This document shows, piece by piece, positions 26,866-35,987 of a DNA stretch of 64,000 nucleotides. The stretch is from assembly GCF_009873495.1 (NCBI RefSeq), contig NZ_CP046703.1, positions 1,364,001 through 1,428,000 of the forward strand, in the 5' to 3' direction. The position numbers were made by a program, and so were the translations under genes. How positions within the stretch are numbered: position 1 is the first letter of the stretch; each line of letters begins with the position of its first letter. Source of the DNA: Nostoc sp. ATCC 53789. GTDB lineage: Bacteria > Cyanobacteriota > Cyanobacteriia > Cyanobacteriales > Nostocaceae. The notes below the pieces were generated by a model. That model ran no database searches. It was not told where the DNA came from and was given only the letters and a program-made list of their open reading frames with translations.

Positions 26866-28455
26866 ATGACAAATATTGAAGCAAAGGGCAAAGTCTACCT
26901 CGTAGGTGCTGGGCCTGGAGATGTGGCATACCTGACGGTAAAAGCTTACAATCTCTTAGCTGCTGCTCAGGTTTTAGTCTACGATGCCCTGGTAGATGCT
27001 CAATTATTGCAGTGTGTACCACCTGATTGCTTGAAGTTGGATGTCGGTAAACGCGGTGGTAAACCTAGTACAACCCAAACTGAGATTAACAAGTTACTGG
27101 TAAAATATTGCCAGCAAGGAAAACAAGTTTTAAGGCTCAAATCAGGCGATCCATTTATTTTTGGGCGTTGCACTTCTGAAATTGAAGCGTTGAAAGCATC
27201 TGGTTGTGATTTTGAATTGATACCAGGAATTTCTTCAGCCCTTGCAGCACCATTGTTTGCAGGAATTCCCCTTACAGATCCGGTGTTGAGTCGTTGTTTT
27301 GCAGTGCTTACAGCTCATGAACCAGAGGTTTTAGACTGGGAGGCACTCTCACGCTTAGAGACACTGGTAATTTTGATGGGAGGGCAACATCTGTCAGAGA
27401 TCGTACACCAATTGGTGCAACACGGGCGATCGCACTTAACACCCATCGCAATCATCCGTTGGGCAGGAACTCCTCGTCAAAAAATTTGGACAGCGCAACT
27501 GGGCAATATTTTGGAACAAACCACCGGATTATCACTTTCCCCGGCGGTAATTGTTGTTGGCGAAGTTGTTGGGCTACATAAGTACTTACAACCTGAGAAA
27601 ATAGATTGTCAGGATTCGACTACAGCCCAAACTCCAATGTTAAACAACCTCTCCGCCTCTCCCGAACCCCTCACTGGTAAAACAATCTTGGTGACACGTT
27701 CAGTTGGACAGTCGAGTACATTTAGCGATCGCCTCATCACATTAGGTGCAACAGTCATCGAAATGCCTACCTTAGAAATCGGCCCACCCTCCAGTTGGGA
27801 AGCTTTGGATGATGCGATCGCTCATTTATCTCAGTTCGACTGGTTAATTCTCACTTCTAGCAATGGCATAGATTACTTTTTTGAAAGGTTAATTGCCCAA
27901 GGTAAAGATACCCGTGCTTTAGCAGGTGTAAAAATTGCCGTCGTTGGCGAGAAAACAGCCAATAGTCTCAAACAATACTCTCTCCAAGCAGATTTTATTC
28001 CCCCCAACTTTGTTGCCGATTCTTTAATAGAAAATTTTCCAGAGGAACTGAATAATAAAAAAGTTTTATTTCCCAGAGTTGAAAGCGGCGGAAGAGAAGT
28101 TTTGGTTAAGGAACTAACTCTCAAAGGAGCAAAAGTAATTGAAGTTGCTGCATATCAATCTTGTTGTCCTAGTGATATTCCACCTGCGGCAGAGTTAGCA
28201 CTCCAAAACCGTAAGGTAAATGTAATTACTTTTGCCAGTTCTAAAACTGTACAATTTTTCGACCAGCTAACTGAGAAGATATTGCCCGAAAACTCTGATG
28301 TTAGTCAACTCTTAGAGAGCGTTTGTATTGCCTCTATCGGCCCTCAAACCTCTAAAACTTGTCATGATTTATTCGGACGTGTAGATGTAGAAGCCCAAGA
28401 ATATACTTTAGATGGTTTAACCCAAGCATTGGTAACATGGGCCATTAATTCTTAA
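26866..28455 (+). CDS. cobA-hemD: Fused uroporphyrinogen-III C-methyltransferase / uroporphyrinogen-III synthase
   Basis: Two-domain enzyme of 529 residues. Residues 1-245 are SUMT (VYLVGAGPGDVAYLTVKA, LRLKSGDPFIFGRC, LIPGISSALAAPLFAGIPLTD). Residues about 265-525 are HemD, which closes hydroxymethylbilane to uroporphyrinogen III (ILVTRSVGQSSTFSDRLITLGATVIEMP, WLILTSSNGIDYFFERL, VITFASSKTVQFF). The fusion would couple ring closure with methylation, pulling flux to siroheme or cobalamin. The SUMT half differs from the stand-alone CobA at 19124: the VTGHE region is LTAHE, and FGRGGEE is FGRCTSE. The start codon is ATG at 26866, immediately after a repeat; a ribosome site is not evident. Confidence 0.93.
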   Translation: MTNIEAKGKVYLVGAGPGDVAYLTVKAYNLLAAAQVLVYDALVDAQLLQCVPPDCLKLDVGKRGGKPSTTQTEINKLLVKYCQQGKQVLRLKSGDPFIFGRCTSEIEALKASGCDFELIPGISSALAAPLFAGIPLTDPVLSRCFAVLTAHEPEVLDWEALSRLETLVILMGGQHLSEIVHQLVQHGRSHLTPIAIIRWAGTPRQKIWTAQLGNILEQTTGLSLSPAVIVVGEVVGLHKYLQPEKIDCQDSTTAQTPMLNNLSASPEPLTGKTILVTRSVGQSSTFSDRLITLGATVIEMPTLEIGPPSSWEALDDAIAHLSQFDWLILTSSNGIDYFFERLIAQGKDTRALAGVKIAVVGEKTANSLKQYSLQADFIPPNFVADSLIENFPEELNNKKVLFPRVESGGREVLVKELTLKGAKVIEVAAYQSCCPSDIPPAAELALQNRKVNVITFASSKTVQFFDQLTEKILPENSDVSQLLESVCIASIGPQTSKTCHDLFGRVDVEAQEYTLDGLTQALVTWAINS

Positions 28456-28465
28456 TCTCAAATAA

Positions 28466-28508
28466 CCAATGACTAATGACCAATGACTAATGACTAATGA
28501 CTAATGAC
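28466..28508. repeat. TAATGAC tandem heptamer repeat running into coaE
   Basis: About six imperfect copies of the heptamer AATGACT/C sit between the cobA-hemD stop and coaE. The last unit, TAATGACA, contains the coaE start codon (28504). The same heptamer appears at about 29545-29565. Confidence 0.8.
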
Positions 28509-29100
28509 AAAACGTATAATCGGCTTAACCGGAGGTATTGCCACAGGCAAAACCACTGTCACCAATTATTTAGCTAGCGCTTATAACCTGCCGATTCTGG
28601 ATGCAGATATTTATGCAAGAGAGGCAGTATCTTTAGGTTCGCCTATTCTTGGTGCGATCGCTAAACGTTACGGCGAACAAATTTTATTACCAGATGGCAG
28701 CCTCAACCGCCAAAAGCTAGGCGAAATTATCTTTAATTGTCAAGATGAACGCAACTGGATAGACAATTTGATTCATCCTGATGTGCGCGATCGCTTCCTC
28801 AAAGCAATTGACCAATCTTCCTTACAAACACTGGTGTTAGTAGTGCCTCTATTATTTGAAGCGGGAATGACTGATTTGGTTACAGAAATTTGGGTAGTGT
28901 GTTGTTCTCAAGAGCAACAACTAGAAAGATTGATACAACGAAACCATTTAAATAGAGAACAGGCGCAAGCCAGGATCAACAGCCAGTTATCTATCGAAGA
29001 AAAAGTGGCTCGTGCAGATATAGTTTTAGATAACTCTTCTACCCTCGAAAGACTACTGAAGCAGATAGATGTCGCTCTAAAAACTACAAGTAGGGACTAG
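28504..29100 (+). CDS. coaE: Dephospho-CoA kinase
   Basis: Catalyses the last step of coenzyme A synthesis, phosphorylating the 3'-hydroxyl of dephospho-CoA with ATP in the cytoplasm. The 198-residue protein shows the P-loop GLTGGIATGKTTV near residue 6, the substrate motif ILDADIYAREAV, IHPDVR and VPLLFEAGM. The length is normal. The start ATG lies inside the last copy of a TAATGAC heptamer array, so no standard ribosome-binding site is available; several upstream ATG triplets in the array are out of frame or closed at once by stop codons. It follows cobA-hemD by 48 bases and may be co-transcribed. Confidence 0.95.
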   Translation: MTKRIIGLTGGIATGKTTVTNYLASAYNLPILDADIYAREAVSLGSPILGAIAKRYGEQILLPDGSLNRQKLGEIIFNCQDERNWIDNLIHPDVRDRFLKAIDQSSLQTLVLVVPLLFEAGMTDLVTEIWVVCCSQEQQLERLIQRNHLNREQAQARINSQLSIEEKVARADIVLDNSSTLERLLKQIDVALKTTSRD

Positions 29101-29668
29101 AAGCTATCTATATTAAAAAATATACATAGATTGCATTCTCAAGACATAAAATCTTTATCATTTTAGATGATCTAGTCCAGGAAAAAATCTTATATTTGAC
29201 AAGCTTTATGTAACAATTCGGTGATTTTACAGTTGAATCTGCGATTGATGGTAATGTAAATTTAAATGATTGTTGATAAAAAGATATCTTAAATAAAATT
29301 AAAGACTAATAATTAAGAATTAAGAAAAATTAATTGTAAATTATTGATCTTATTTTAAAATTATTTTGTGAGTCTTTTTTCGACGAATTGCTTGTAATTT
29401 AGTTTTGCTAGCTATAGGGTACAGGCACTTAATTGGACATTGGGTGATAAATTCCTTTACTAGCTAAGCTGTTACGCATTTAAGTTGCACATCAACTGGT
29501 GAGGTTGTCCTTTGTTAATTTTCCTTTGTCCTTGGTAAACACTAATGACTAATGACTAATGACGGTCTACACGGAAAATATTGCAGTATGTAGGCGTGTT
29601 AGCTTATCAATGCGGTTGATTCCTAACTAGAGTGTCCACCTGTTCGATTCTGGATTGGTGATTTAAAA
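29101..29668. other. AT-rich gap
   Basis: Very AT-rich, with three more TAATGAC heptamers near 29545. I see no gene, RNA or long inverted repeat. The phrase TGTTCGATTCTGG near 29641 resembles a tRNA T loop but has no matching arms. Confidence 0.5.
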
Positions 29669-30061
29669 ATGATTGAGATTCACCTAGAGTCCAAAACTCT
29701 TCGTTATAGATTTCTTCTTTGGGAGAACTCATTTATGTCTTTGATCAGGACAGGTATGAACTTAAGTTTTAGTTTTTTAAGCAAGTTAGCTCTAGTGAGC
29801 TTTCCAGGAATTGAATTAAAGAATAAAAATAAAATACACGATTATAGCCAACTATCCTGGGGAAGTGACTACGTATTTGAGCGCCTCAACCAAGGAATGA
29901 TCGGATATCTGACCGGAGTAGGGAAAGGCGTTAAACCCTGCGATCGCATTATTTTACGAGAAGGTTGTGAATCTTATCAATATCAAGTAGAAGAAGTTGA
30001 TTATTATTCCGATCCATCTGATATGTGGATAGCTTTGCTTAAGCAAGTACCGATTGACTAA
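29669..30061 (+). CDS. Conserved-looking protein of unknown function
   Basis: I do not recognise a named family. The frame opens at ATG 29669 (130 residues), but an internal ATG at 29735 has a GGGAGA sequence nearby and gives 108 residues beginning MSLIRTGMNLS, which I think is the likelier start. The C-terminal 70 residues are soluble and look well ordered: DYSQLSWGSDYVFERLNQG, GVGKGVKPCDRIILREG and YQVEEVDYYSDPSDMWIALL. GVKPCDRIIL resembles the beta-barrel motif of proteins that report a property on demand, but this is weak. There is no membrane helix and no operon partner. Confidence 0.65.
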   Translation: MIEIHLESKTLRYRFLLWENSFMSLIRTGMNLSFSFLSKLALVSFPGIELKNKNKIHDYSQLSWGSDYVFERLNQGMIGYLTGVGKGVKPCDRIILREGCESYQYQVEEVDYYSDPSDMWIALLKQVPID

Positions 30062-30142
30062 ATATTAAAGTCAACCAGTTACTTCAATTCTATCTGTCAA
30101 GATTTTCCCTATCTTACTAGACGAATAAGAGAAAGCATATAT

Positions 30143-31546
30143 CTATTTTAAATCGATCAAAAAATGAGCTATTAAAGTATTCCTTTCGTAGGATAGCAAG
30201 TAAAGATGCAGAAGATTTGGGTTATCTTTATCAAGGTGCATCACTGAACCATCAACAGCTAAATGGTGATGATCTATCCATCGCTCCTGCGAATCTATTA
30301 AAAAACTGAAGTATGGGCTGACATCTGGATGATTTTTCGTTAATTCATCGTAGCTTTGATAAAAAGGAGGTATGCCAATTCCCATAGGCATATATAAACC
30401 TTTAGGATACTCTTCTACAGACAATTGAGGAAGCGTTTTAAGATTAATACCACTGATTAGTAATCTATTTTGTTCACTAGTCTTAGTATCTGTGAATACT
30501 AACTCAATTTCTTGTAAATTTTGTTCAATGCCAATCGGTTTAATATTTCTTAAAATAGTTTTATCAAATTTGCCTATTCTCCAGTATTGATTTCCCCAAG
30601 GCTTATTTTGATCGTAAAATCCTGGTGGTCTAAAACTGGCAAATTTAATTTCATTTTTAGTGTCGTAAAAGTCTCTCCATGTTGTAATATTTTTCGCTAG
30701 TGTAGTTCTAACTTTTCTACTCTGCTCTCCCGACACAATTATCTTTTCATCAAGAGGGAATTGAGTAGCAACTTCTTTTTGATCGATTACCTTTCTCAGA
30801 AGATTACTCTTGACTATTGTGCTACTTGGATCTTGCCAGTGTTCTAATTTCCACCAATGCTTCCAATAAGAAATATTATTAATTTTTTCAAAAATATTTT
30901 TGTAATGTCCCATCGGGAAGGTAAACCAACTTTGATAATAAAGGGATTTATTACCATCCTCTTTAGTGAAAAGTAAAATTTCCCAAAATCCTGCATTTAA
31001 ACAATTATTAGCCAAAGCGACTTCTACTAGATTTTGCTTTTCAAAACCGTCTCCGCCGCTAATTTCTATATTTGGTGAGTTAGCAGGAAAACTAACCTGT
31101 TGTCTGTTCCACTCCCGGTCGGTAAAAGCGATTATTTCTAAACCTTGATCTTTTTTAACCCATTCTGGTGCTTTAGGGACTAATAGCTCTAAATCAACAT
31201 TTTTTATAATGATTTGCGCCGTTTTGTTGTCTGTTGGCTCAATCACAAAATCGAAATGTGTATCATCTCTCTTAATAATTGTTAATTTTCGCTGAGAATA
31301 TCTTTGAAAATTTTTACCCAAGGGTGCGGGATTGACTGGATAATCGACATTAGATAATTCTTGCAGATTTACACTCATCTTATTATCAAATTTATATCTG
31401 GATTTAAACCAGAAGCCAGCCAATCCGAGCAAACCAAGACATAGAATAAGGGTGCTAAATAAAATCTGTTTATTCGTGACTCTAAAATTAAGCTTGCCAA
31501 ATCGGAAAATGCCTGCATTCTTTTCCTTTGCAGAAGTGTTTTTCAT
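30143..31546 (-). CDS. Membrane-anchored protein of unknown function
   Basis: A protein of 467 residues that I cannot assign. One transmembrane helix lies at residues about 29-46 (ILFSTLILCLGLLGLAGFWF), so the large remainder is predicted to face the periplasm. That part is rich in Trp, Tyr and charged residues and in beta-strand patterns (WEILLFTKEDGNKSLYYQSW, YWKHWWKLEHW), with an end HLYLLSYERNTLIAHFLIDLK. No catalytic motif, repeat or lipobox is evident. It lies alone. It could be a polysaccharide-interacting or structural protein, but nothing proves this. Confidence 0.7.
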   Translation of the reverse strand: MKNTSAKEKNAGIFRFGKLNFRVTNKQILFSTLILCLGLLGLAGFWFKSRYKFDNKMSVNLQELSNVDYPVNPAPLGKNFQRYSQRKLTIIKRDDTHFDFVIEPTDNKTAQIIIKNVDLELLVPKAPEWVKKDQGLEIIAFTDREWNRQQVSFPANSPNIEISGGDGFEKQNLVEVALANNCLNAGFWEILLFTKEDGNKSLYYQSWFTFPMGHYKNIFEKINNISYWKHWWKLEHWQDPSSTIVKSNLLRKVIDQKEVATQFPLDEKIIVSGEQSRKVRTTLAKNITTWRDFYDTKNEIKFASFRPPGFYDQNKPWGNQYWRIGKFDKTILRNIKPIGIEQNLQEIELVFTDTKTSEQNRLLISGINLKTLPQLSVEEYPKGLYMPMGIGIPPFYQSYDELTKNHPDVSPYFSFLIDSQERWIDHHHLAVDGSVMHLDKDNPNLLHLYLLSYERNTLIAHFLIDLK

Positions 31547-31944
31547 GGGATAGATTAATTTTTATGAGAATGGTACTTAACAGCATACCGTTATGTGAAA
31601 CTGATTTTTCATTCCCATTATCAAAGGTCACATTAATAAACAATTATCTGAAATTAAGGGGTTTAATATCCATTTACTGCTGACTTTTCACGGGTTCTGG
31701 AAAACCTCTCTCTAAATCTCTTTCTTTCTAGGCTACGGTATACACATAAGTCTTTTAAAGTTGTCCTACAACCTTTTGATCCACTCCACCCAGTCCCGCG
31801 ATAAATTGGGGGCAAAAACCTCTCAAAGTCCTCCAATTTATCGGAGGATTTAGGAGGAACTACAACATTTTGGTTTTGTAAAGAGATGTGTATACACCTT
31901 AGCCTAGAAGAAGAGAGACTTTGAATTTCCTCCCAGTCAGGATT
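31547..31944. other. Gap with imperfect inverted-repeat element
   Basis: Mostly occupied by the repeat element at 31726-31909; the first 170 bases probably carry the promoter of the preceding minus-strand gene. No protein gene seen. Confidence 0.55.
31726..31909. repeat. Inverted-repeat element with GTATACACA ends
   Basis: TTCTAGGCTACGGTATACACA (left) faces TGTGTATACACCTTAGCCTAGAA (right), an imperfect inverted repeat of about 21-23 bp with a two-base insertion and one mismatch. The interior contains a second fold (TCCTCCAATTTATCGGAGGATTT). It looks like a non-autonomous mobile element. Confidence 0.6.
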
Positions 31945-33300
31945 TTAGTGACGAGTGTAGGAACGCTCAAAGTGAGTTTTGAGTGTCTGAGCCATAGCGG
32001 ATATTATAATTGCTGTTATAGAAACCGATATTGCTGCTATTCTGATTCTAGAATCATCTGCAAGTATCCCTACAGCAGCTAAAGCGATCGCTACACCGAT
32101 ACAACTTTGTCTGACTTTATTTGTCACTTGATAAGCTTGATTGCACGAATGACAAATAATTGTATGTTGCGAAAATCGGTCTAATGTTATCAACTTCTCA
32201 TCGGACTCGCTATTACCGACATTTTTTGAGGTGGAATAACCTTGATAAAAGGGTAAAGATGATCCAAATTTATCTAGCCACTTGCGATACTCAACCACCA
32301 AAGTATCAGATGTCTTTAGAGGTAAATACACTTCTTTGAGATTTTTTTTCAAACGCTCAATTTGTGCTTTTTGTTCAACAACTAATTGCAAATCACCTTC
32401 CAAGATTTTGTTTCTTATCAAAATGTGATCTAACCAGGGAGGTATCAGCTTGGTTTTTTGGGGAAAAGAGTTACTATAATTTCTGATGAGAATCCGACAT
32501 CTATTCTTGCCTAGTGGAATTGAATACAAGGCTGTGCCCCCAAATTTCCCTTGCTGTCCATTACTAAATTTGTAGAGAATCAAATTAGGAGCAATGAAAT
32601 CTAATGAAATCCAAGGCAGATTGGGTTTCCGTGTTCGTCGCCACCTTCCCTTAATTCCCTGAACGTTGCTTTCAATGACTTCTATTTCCAAAGCTTGGGC
32701 ATCTTCTCGACTTCCCATGATGCCATCATGACTGATTGGAACATGAGCCGGGTCAATAATATTTTCAATAAAATAGCTTTGGTCGTAAGGTAGGTCACGT
32801 ACATAGTCTAGGTTGAAGCATTCCGGGTTGTTCCAATCTGGTAGTGATGGAATTAGCTCATCAATAGCTGTTTCAGCTTCACCTGCCCACATCCAAATGA
32901 TACCTTGACGTTCCAAGACCTTAAAGGATGGGACGCAAGCATTTACCGGAATTTTTGCATCGCTTGGTAACTGGGGAATGTGTAGACATTGACCATTATT
33001 GCCAAACTGCCAACCGTGGTACGAACATTCTATTTTGCCGTCAATAATTTGTCCATCAGAAAGTCTAGCTGCACGGTGAGAACAACGATCTGTTAAACAG
33101 ACAAGCTGTCCATTTTGGTCTTTGAACAAAACGAAGGGTTCTTCATATAACGAAAAAGTATAAGGACGATTTGTAGGCAAATCTTGCAGAAAACAGACAG
33201 GATACCAAGATTGTCTCCAGTTAAATTCCTGCTGATTCTCAGGTGTTTCAAAGGTAGAATTTGATGATGTCGCCTGTAGTATCTCTGTTTCTAATGTCAT
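31945..33300 (-). CDS. Rieske non-heme iron oxygenase of the PAO/Tic55/CAO type
   Basis: A protein of 451 residues. The Rieske cluster ligands are C73 and H75 (DRCSHRAA) and C92 and H95 (CSYHGWQ). The mononuclear iron site is recognisable in NIIDPAHVPISHDG near residue 185. Like pheophorbide a oxygenase, PTC52 and Tic55, it has a C-terminal CxxC (CHSCNQAY) followed by two hydrophobic segments, suggesting membrane attachment. Plant relatives oxidise chlorophyll catabolites or protochlorophyllide; the substrate here is unknown. It needs electrons from a ferredoxin that is not encoded nearby. It lies upstream of an inverted-repeat element and downstream of the MobA-like gene on the same strand, with a 115-base gap. 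Confidence 0.9.
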   Translation of the reverse strand: MTLETEILQATSSNSTFETPENQQEFNWRQSWYPVCFLQDLPTNRPYTFSLYEEPFVLFKDQNGQLVCLTDRCSHRAARLSDGQIIDGKIECSYHGWQFGNNGQCLHIPQLPSDAKIPVNACVPSFKVLERQGIIWMWAGEAETAIDELIPSLPDWNNPECFNLDYVRDLPYDQSYFIENIIDPAHVPISHDGIMGSREDAQALEIEVIESNVQGIKGRWRRTRKPNLPWISLDFIAPNLILYKFSNGQQGKFGGTALYSIPLGKNRCRILIRNYSNSFPQKTKLIPPWLDHILIRNKILEGDLQLVVEQKAQIERLKKNLKEVYLPLKTSDTLVVEYRKWLDKFGSSLPFYQGYSTSKNVGNSESDEKLITLDRFSQHTIICHSCNQAYQVTNKVRQSCIGVAIALAAVGILADDSRIRIAAISVSITAIIISAMAQTLKTHFERSYTRH

Positions 33301-33415
33301 CGTTTTCTCCAGGTTTATGCCATTCTAACTTTTATAGAAAACTCCTATTTAATTTTTAAACATAAAATTACACATAACGCCTAATTTTTACCCAACAAAC
33401 GATAATTCTGACTTC

Positions 33416-34012
33416 TTAATTATTCTTCAACAAAAGCTGCTCATAATCATCTGGAGTATCTAAGTCGAATACACCTTCTGGGAAAGGAATGGCTAAAGCT
33501 TCTTGAAAATATTTTTTAATTATATGCTTTGCACCATCTGTACCACTTAGTGTAGTTAGTTTTGCAAATAAAGTGCGGTTAAATAATGCAGGAACACCTA
33601 GAGTGTCTGCATATTGTGACGCAACGATTGGTTTAAGAGTAGTTTCGTGAACTTCAACAAGTTGATTGATGAGTTGAGGTGAAATAAAAGGTTGATCACA
33701 TACCATCAAAACAACAGCTTTTGCTTCTTTACTGATTATATTCAGAGCTTCTATGCCGACACGAATAGAGGTACTTATTCCCTCACTAAAAAGTGGATTT
33801 TCTACAATATGTACTTGTTCTGAGTTAATCTCTGGTTTGATGCGTTCAGCGTATGACCCTAATACAACGATAATTGGGTGGCAAACTGAAGCGTTCGCCA
33901 CTTGAACTACATGCCTAATCAAACTCTGTTCACCGTAACGTAGAAGTTGTTTTGGTGTTCCCATACGAGTGGATGCACCAGCAGCAAGAATAATTAGACC
34001 TACATCAGACAT
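33416..34012 (-). CDS. MobA-like nucleotidyltransferase (molybdenum cofactor type)
   Basis: A protein of 198 residues with the NTP-transferase Rossmann fold. The start motif LIILAAGASTRMGTPKQLLRYG binds the nucleotide, and VVLMVCDQPFISP carries the acidic metal-binding residue. The branch is the MocA/MobA-like one (CTP or GTP transfer to molybdopterin), which usually works beside XdhC in molybdenum hydroxylase maturation; a decayed XdhC end is fused in front of it here (34000-34125). No molybdenum hydroxylase gene is in the window, so the real substrate is uncertain. The ATG at 34012 fits the family start. Confidence 0.88.
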   Translation of the reverse strand: MSDVGLIILAAGASTRMGTPKQLLRYGEQSLIRHVVQVANASVCHPIIVVLGSYAERIKPEINSEQVHIVENPLFSEGISTSIRVGIEALNIISKEAKAVVLMVCDQPFISPQLINQLVEVHETTLKPIVASQYADTLGVPALFNRTLFAKLTTLSGTDGAKHIIKKYFQEALAIPFPEGVFDLDTPDDYEQLLLKNN

Positions 34013-34125
34013 TTGATTTTATCTCCATGAATTGAGCTAAGTCTTGACCTCAGCATTCCACCAGTGCGATTTGCCAGCACTGCTTGAATTTCTGCTACGA
34101 TTGACAGTGCGATCGCTTCTGTTGA
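34000..34125 (-). pseudogene. XdhC-family C-terminal remnant
   Basis: In the minus frame ending with TAG at 34000-34002, a segment reads TEAIALSIVAEIQAVLANRT, then GGMLRSRLSSIHGDK. This is the conserved end of XdhC/CoxI-type molybdenum hydroxylase chaperones. The frame overlaps the MobA-like start codon, as in intact xdhC-mobA operons. Further upstream the expected Rossmann part is gone, so only about 40 residues remain. Confidence 0.7.
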
Positions 34126-34479
34126 ATCTGCATATCTCAATGCTGATACAGAAGAGGAATAAGCTTTTGTCCATAAGCATTCCAGTGATTTGTGCTATGA
34201 AGTAGTGAATAGTTTAGGCGATCGCTATCTCTTGCAGAGATTGTCCAAATATTTCTTGTAGGTAGAAAAAGCTTACTCGTTTATGAAAGACTCTTTTTGA
34301 CCCGAATAAGCTAATACGATAAATTCTCAAATAGAAGTTTAGTCAAAGTTTGGGATTAAGGAAGCAAGCTTCTCTCACCAGAGTTAAAACAGTATTAACC
34401 TTTCTGGCAAATTTCTGAAATATTACCCAAATGCAATATCACGATCGCCCCAGTGTGACTGGTATTTTATTGCAAGTCC
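34126..34479. other. Gap upstream of XdhC remnant
   Basis: Probably further decayed xdhC sequence (minus-frame residues such as LECLWTKAYSSSVSALRYAD run into the remnant, but do not match the family) and the downstream region of the phosphatase-like gene. Two HIP1 sites. No intact gene. Confidence 0.45.
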
Positions 34480-34929
34480 CTAACTTTGCTCTGCTTGCTT
34501 GGCAATATACTTCTCAAGCAAGAATTGCTTAAGGTGCGGTTGTTCTAAGTTTAAACCAAGCTCTTGCGCTTTCTGACTAATTTCTTCATAGGTCAGACCT
34601 TCGCTAATAGCATTGGAAATCAAGGCAATACCACCAGCCCTTGCTCCAGCCGCGCAGTGAATTAAAATTGGTTTGGGTAAATTTTCAATCTCCTGGATTG
34701 CTGCGTCTGTTAGCTCTTGATTTACTTCTGAAGGCTTTAAAGGGATATTGGCATATTGCAATCCAGCAGCTTGGGCTTGCTGCTGTTCATCACTGAGAAA
34801 ACCTGGTTCATCGGGAGAACGCAGGTTTAGCACCGACTTAAATCCCTCTTGGGCTGCCTGTTTTAAATCTTCAGGAGTTGGTTGTCCAGCAGCGCTCAAG
34901 TCTTCACTAACTTTTTTAGTGTTGCTCAT
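34480..34929 (-). CDS. DUF442/beta-lactamase-hydrolase-like phosphatase fold protein
   Basis: A protein of about 149 residues with a protein-tyrosine-phosphatase-like fold. The Cys-X5-Arg loop HCAAGARAG is visible (C92, R97), and GFKSVLNLRSPDEPGF is the N-terminal signature of the DUF442/Blh group. Family members are linked to sulfide or persulfide metabolism and to phosphatase activity; the role here is unknown. The ATG at 34929 (MSNTKK) is preferred; the frame also opens at a GTG at 34938. It is alone, but the sulfur-related genes begin about 1 kb further on. Confidence 0.82.
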   Translation of the reverse strand: MSNTKKVSEDLSAAGQPTPEDLKQAAQEGFKSVLNLRSPDEPGFLSDEQQQAQAAGLQYANIPLKPSEVNQELTDAAIQEIENLPKPILIHCAAGARAGGIALISNAISEGLTYEEISQKAQELGLNLEQPHLKQFLLEKYIAKQAEQS

Positions 34930-35095
34930 AAAATACACTACTTAGATAGGCTTAATGTAGTATATTAGCAATTTCGTTCAAAAATCTAGGGTTTTCCTTA
35001 ATTCAAGATTCTGTAATAGTTGGCTCAGATCATTTGCCTATATGAGATAATTTCCTATTAATGATTTTATTCCACACAAAGGAAATTAGCTCAGT

Positions 35096-35836
35096 ATGCG
35101 TATGCAGCAAAAAGCATCATATTTTAACATAGAGCTACCAATTCATCTGTGTGCTAAAACAATTGCTCGACGTTTAATGACCGCAGTTATTTGCCTCACC
35201 TTAGCAGGCGCTCTAAGTGCCTACTTCTGGTTCACGGAGTTTTCCTTCCCAGCTAGCAAATGGTTTTACGAACTATTTAGCTTAGATGAAGAATTGAATA
35301 TTCCTGCCTGGTATTCTGCATTCTCTCTATTATTTTGTTCGGGATTACTTAAAGCAATTACCGCTATTAAGACGGAAGACCGCTATTTCTCTGGCTGGAA
35401 AACCTTATATTTTATATTTGTATATTTGAGTTTGGATGAAGCATTTAGTTTTCACGAGCTTTTAATAATTCCGTCAGTGCGAGAATCGCTTAATCTCAAT
35501 CCTATATTTTTCCAAACCTGGGTGATACCTGGTGCTATTCTAGTGGGAGTTTTTGCATTTAAATATCTAAAATTTTGGCTTCATCTCCCTTACAAAACCC
35601 GATATTTATTTCTGATTGCCGCAGTTGTTTATGTGAGTGGAACTTTAGGTATGGAAATGGTGGGTGGACTTTTGAGAGAAGATTTTGGGCGACGCGGCCT
35701 AATAACGTTAATTGGTATAGTGGTTGAGGAATTTTTGGAAATGACTGGAATTGTGATTTTTACTTATGCGCTGTTAGCTTACCTTAGCAGTTTGAGAAAA
35801 AGCATTCAAATTAAAATTTATATATCTGAAAATTAA
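35096..35836 (+). CDS. Multi-pass membrane protein of unknown function
   Basis: I do not recognise a named family. The 246 residues contain about six hydrophobic helices (roughly residues 28-47, 73-90, 103-120, 138-155, 170-190 and 203-230). Acidic and His residues lie inside or at the edges of helices in fixed-looking motifs: SLDEAFSFHELL near 115, GTLGMEMVGG near 182 and VVEEFLEMTG near 210. Such buried charged motifs suggest a metal-dependent membrane enzyme or a transporter, but this is inference. The C-terminal tail is basic. ATG at 35096; single gene. Confidence 0.68.
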   Translation: MRMQQKASYFNIELPIHLCAKTIARRLMTAVICLTLAGALSAYFWFTEFSFPASKWFYELFSLDEELNIPAWYSAFSLLFCSGLLKAITAIKTEDRYFSGWKTLYFIFVYLSLDEAFSFHELLIIPSVRESLNLNPIFFQTWVIPGAILVGVFAFKYLKFWLHLPYKTRYLFLIAAVVYVSGTLGMEMVGGLLREDFGRRGLITLIGIVVEEFLEMTGIVIFTYALLAYLSSLRKSIQIKIYISEN

Positions 35837-35987
35837 TTTAAACAATTCGTAATTCGTAATAACGCTCTCTACAATACATTATGATCTTTAGATAGCAACA
35901 CCTATTCCGAGCATTAACACGCATTATTAACTTTTGGTTTGCTCAAAATCTAGTGCATAATTGAATCGCAATTTAAAATTTGCATAA

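Noticed and set aside
26785..28508. Short tandem repeats considered as a CRISPR array
   Set aside because: Units are only seven bases or so and directly adjacent, with no spacers and no cas genes in the window.
29630..29665. tRNA-like T loop TGTTCGATTC
   Set aside because: The flanking bases do not form a T stem, and no acceptor or anticodon arm is present.
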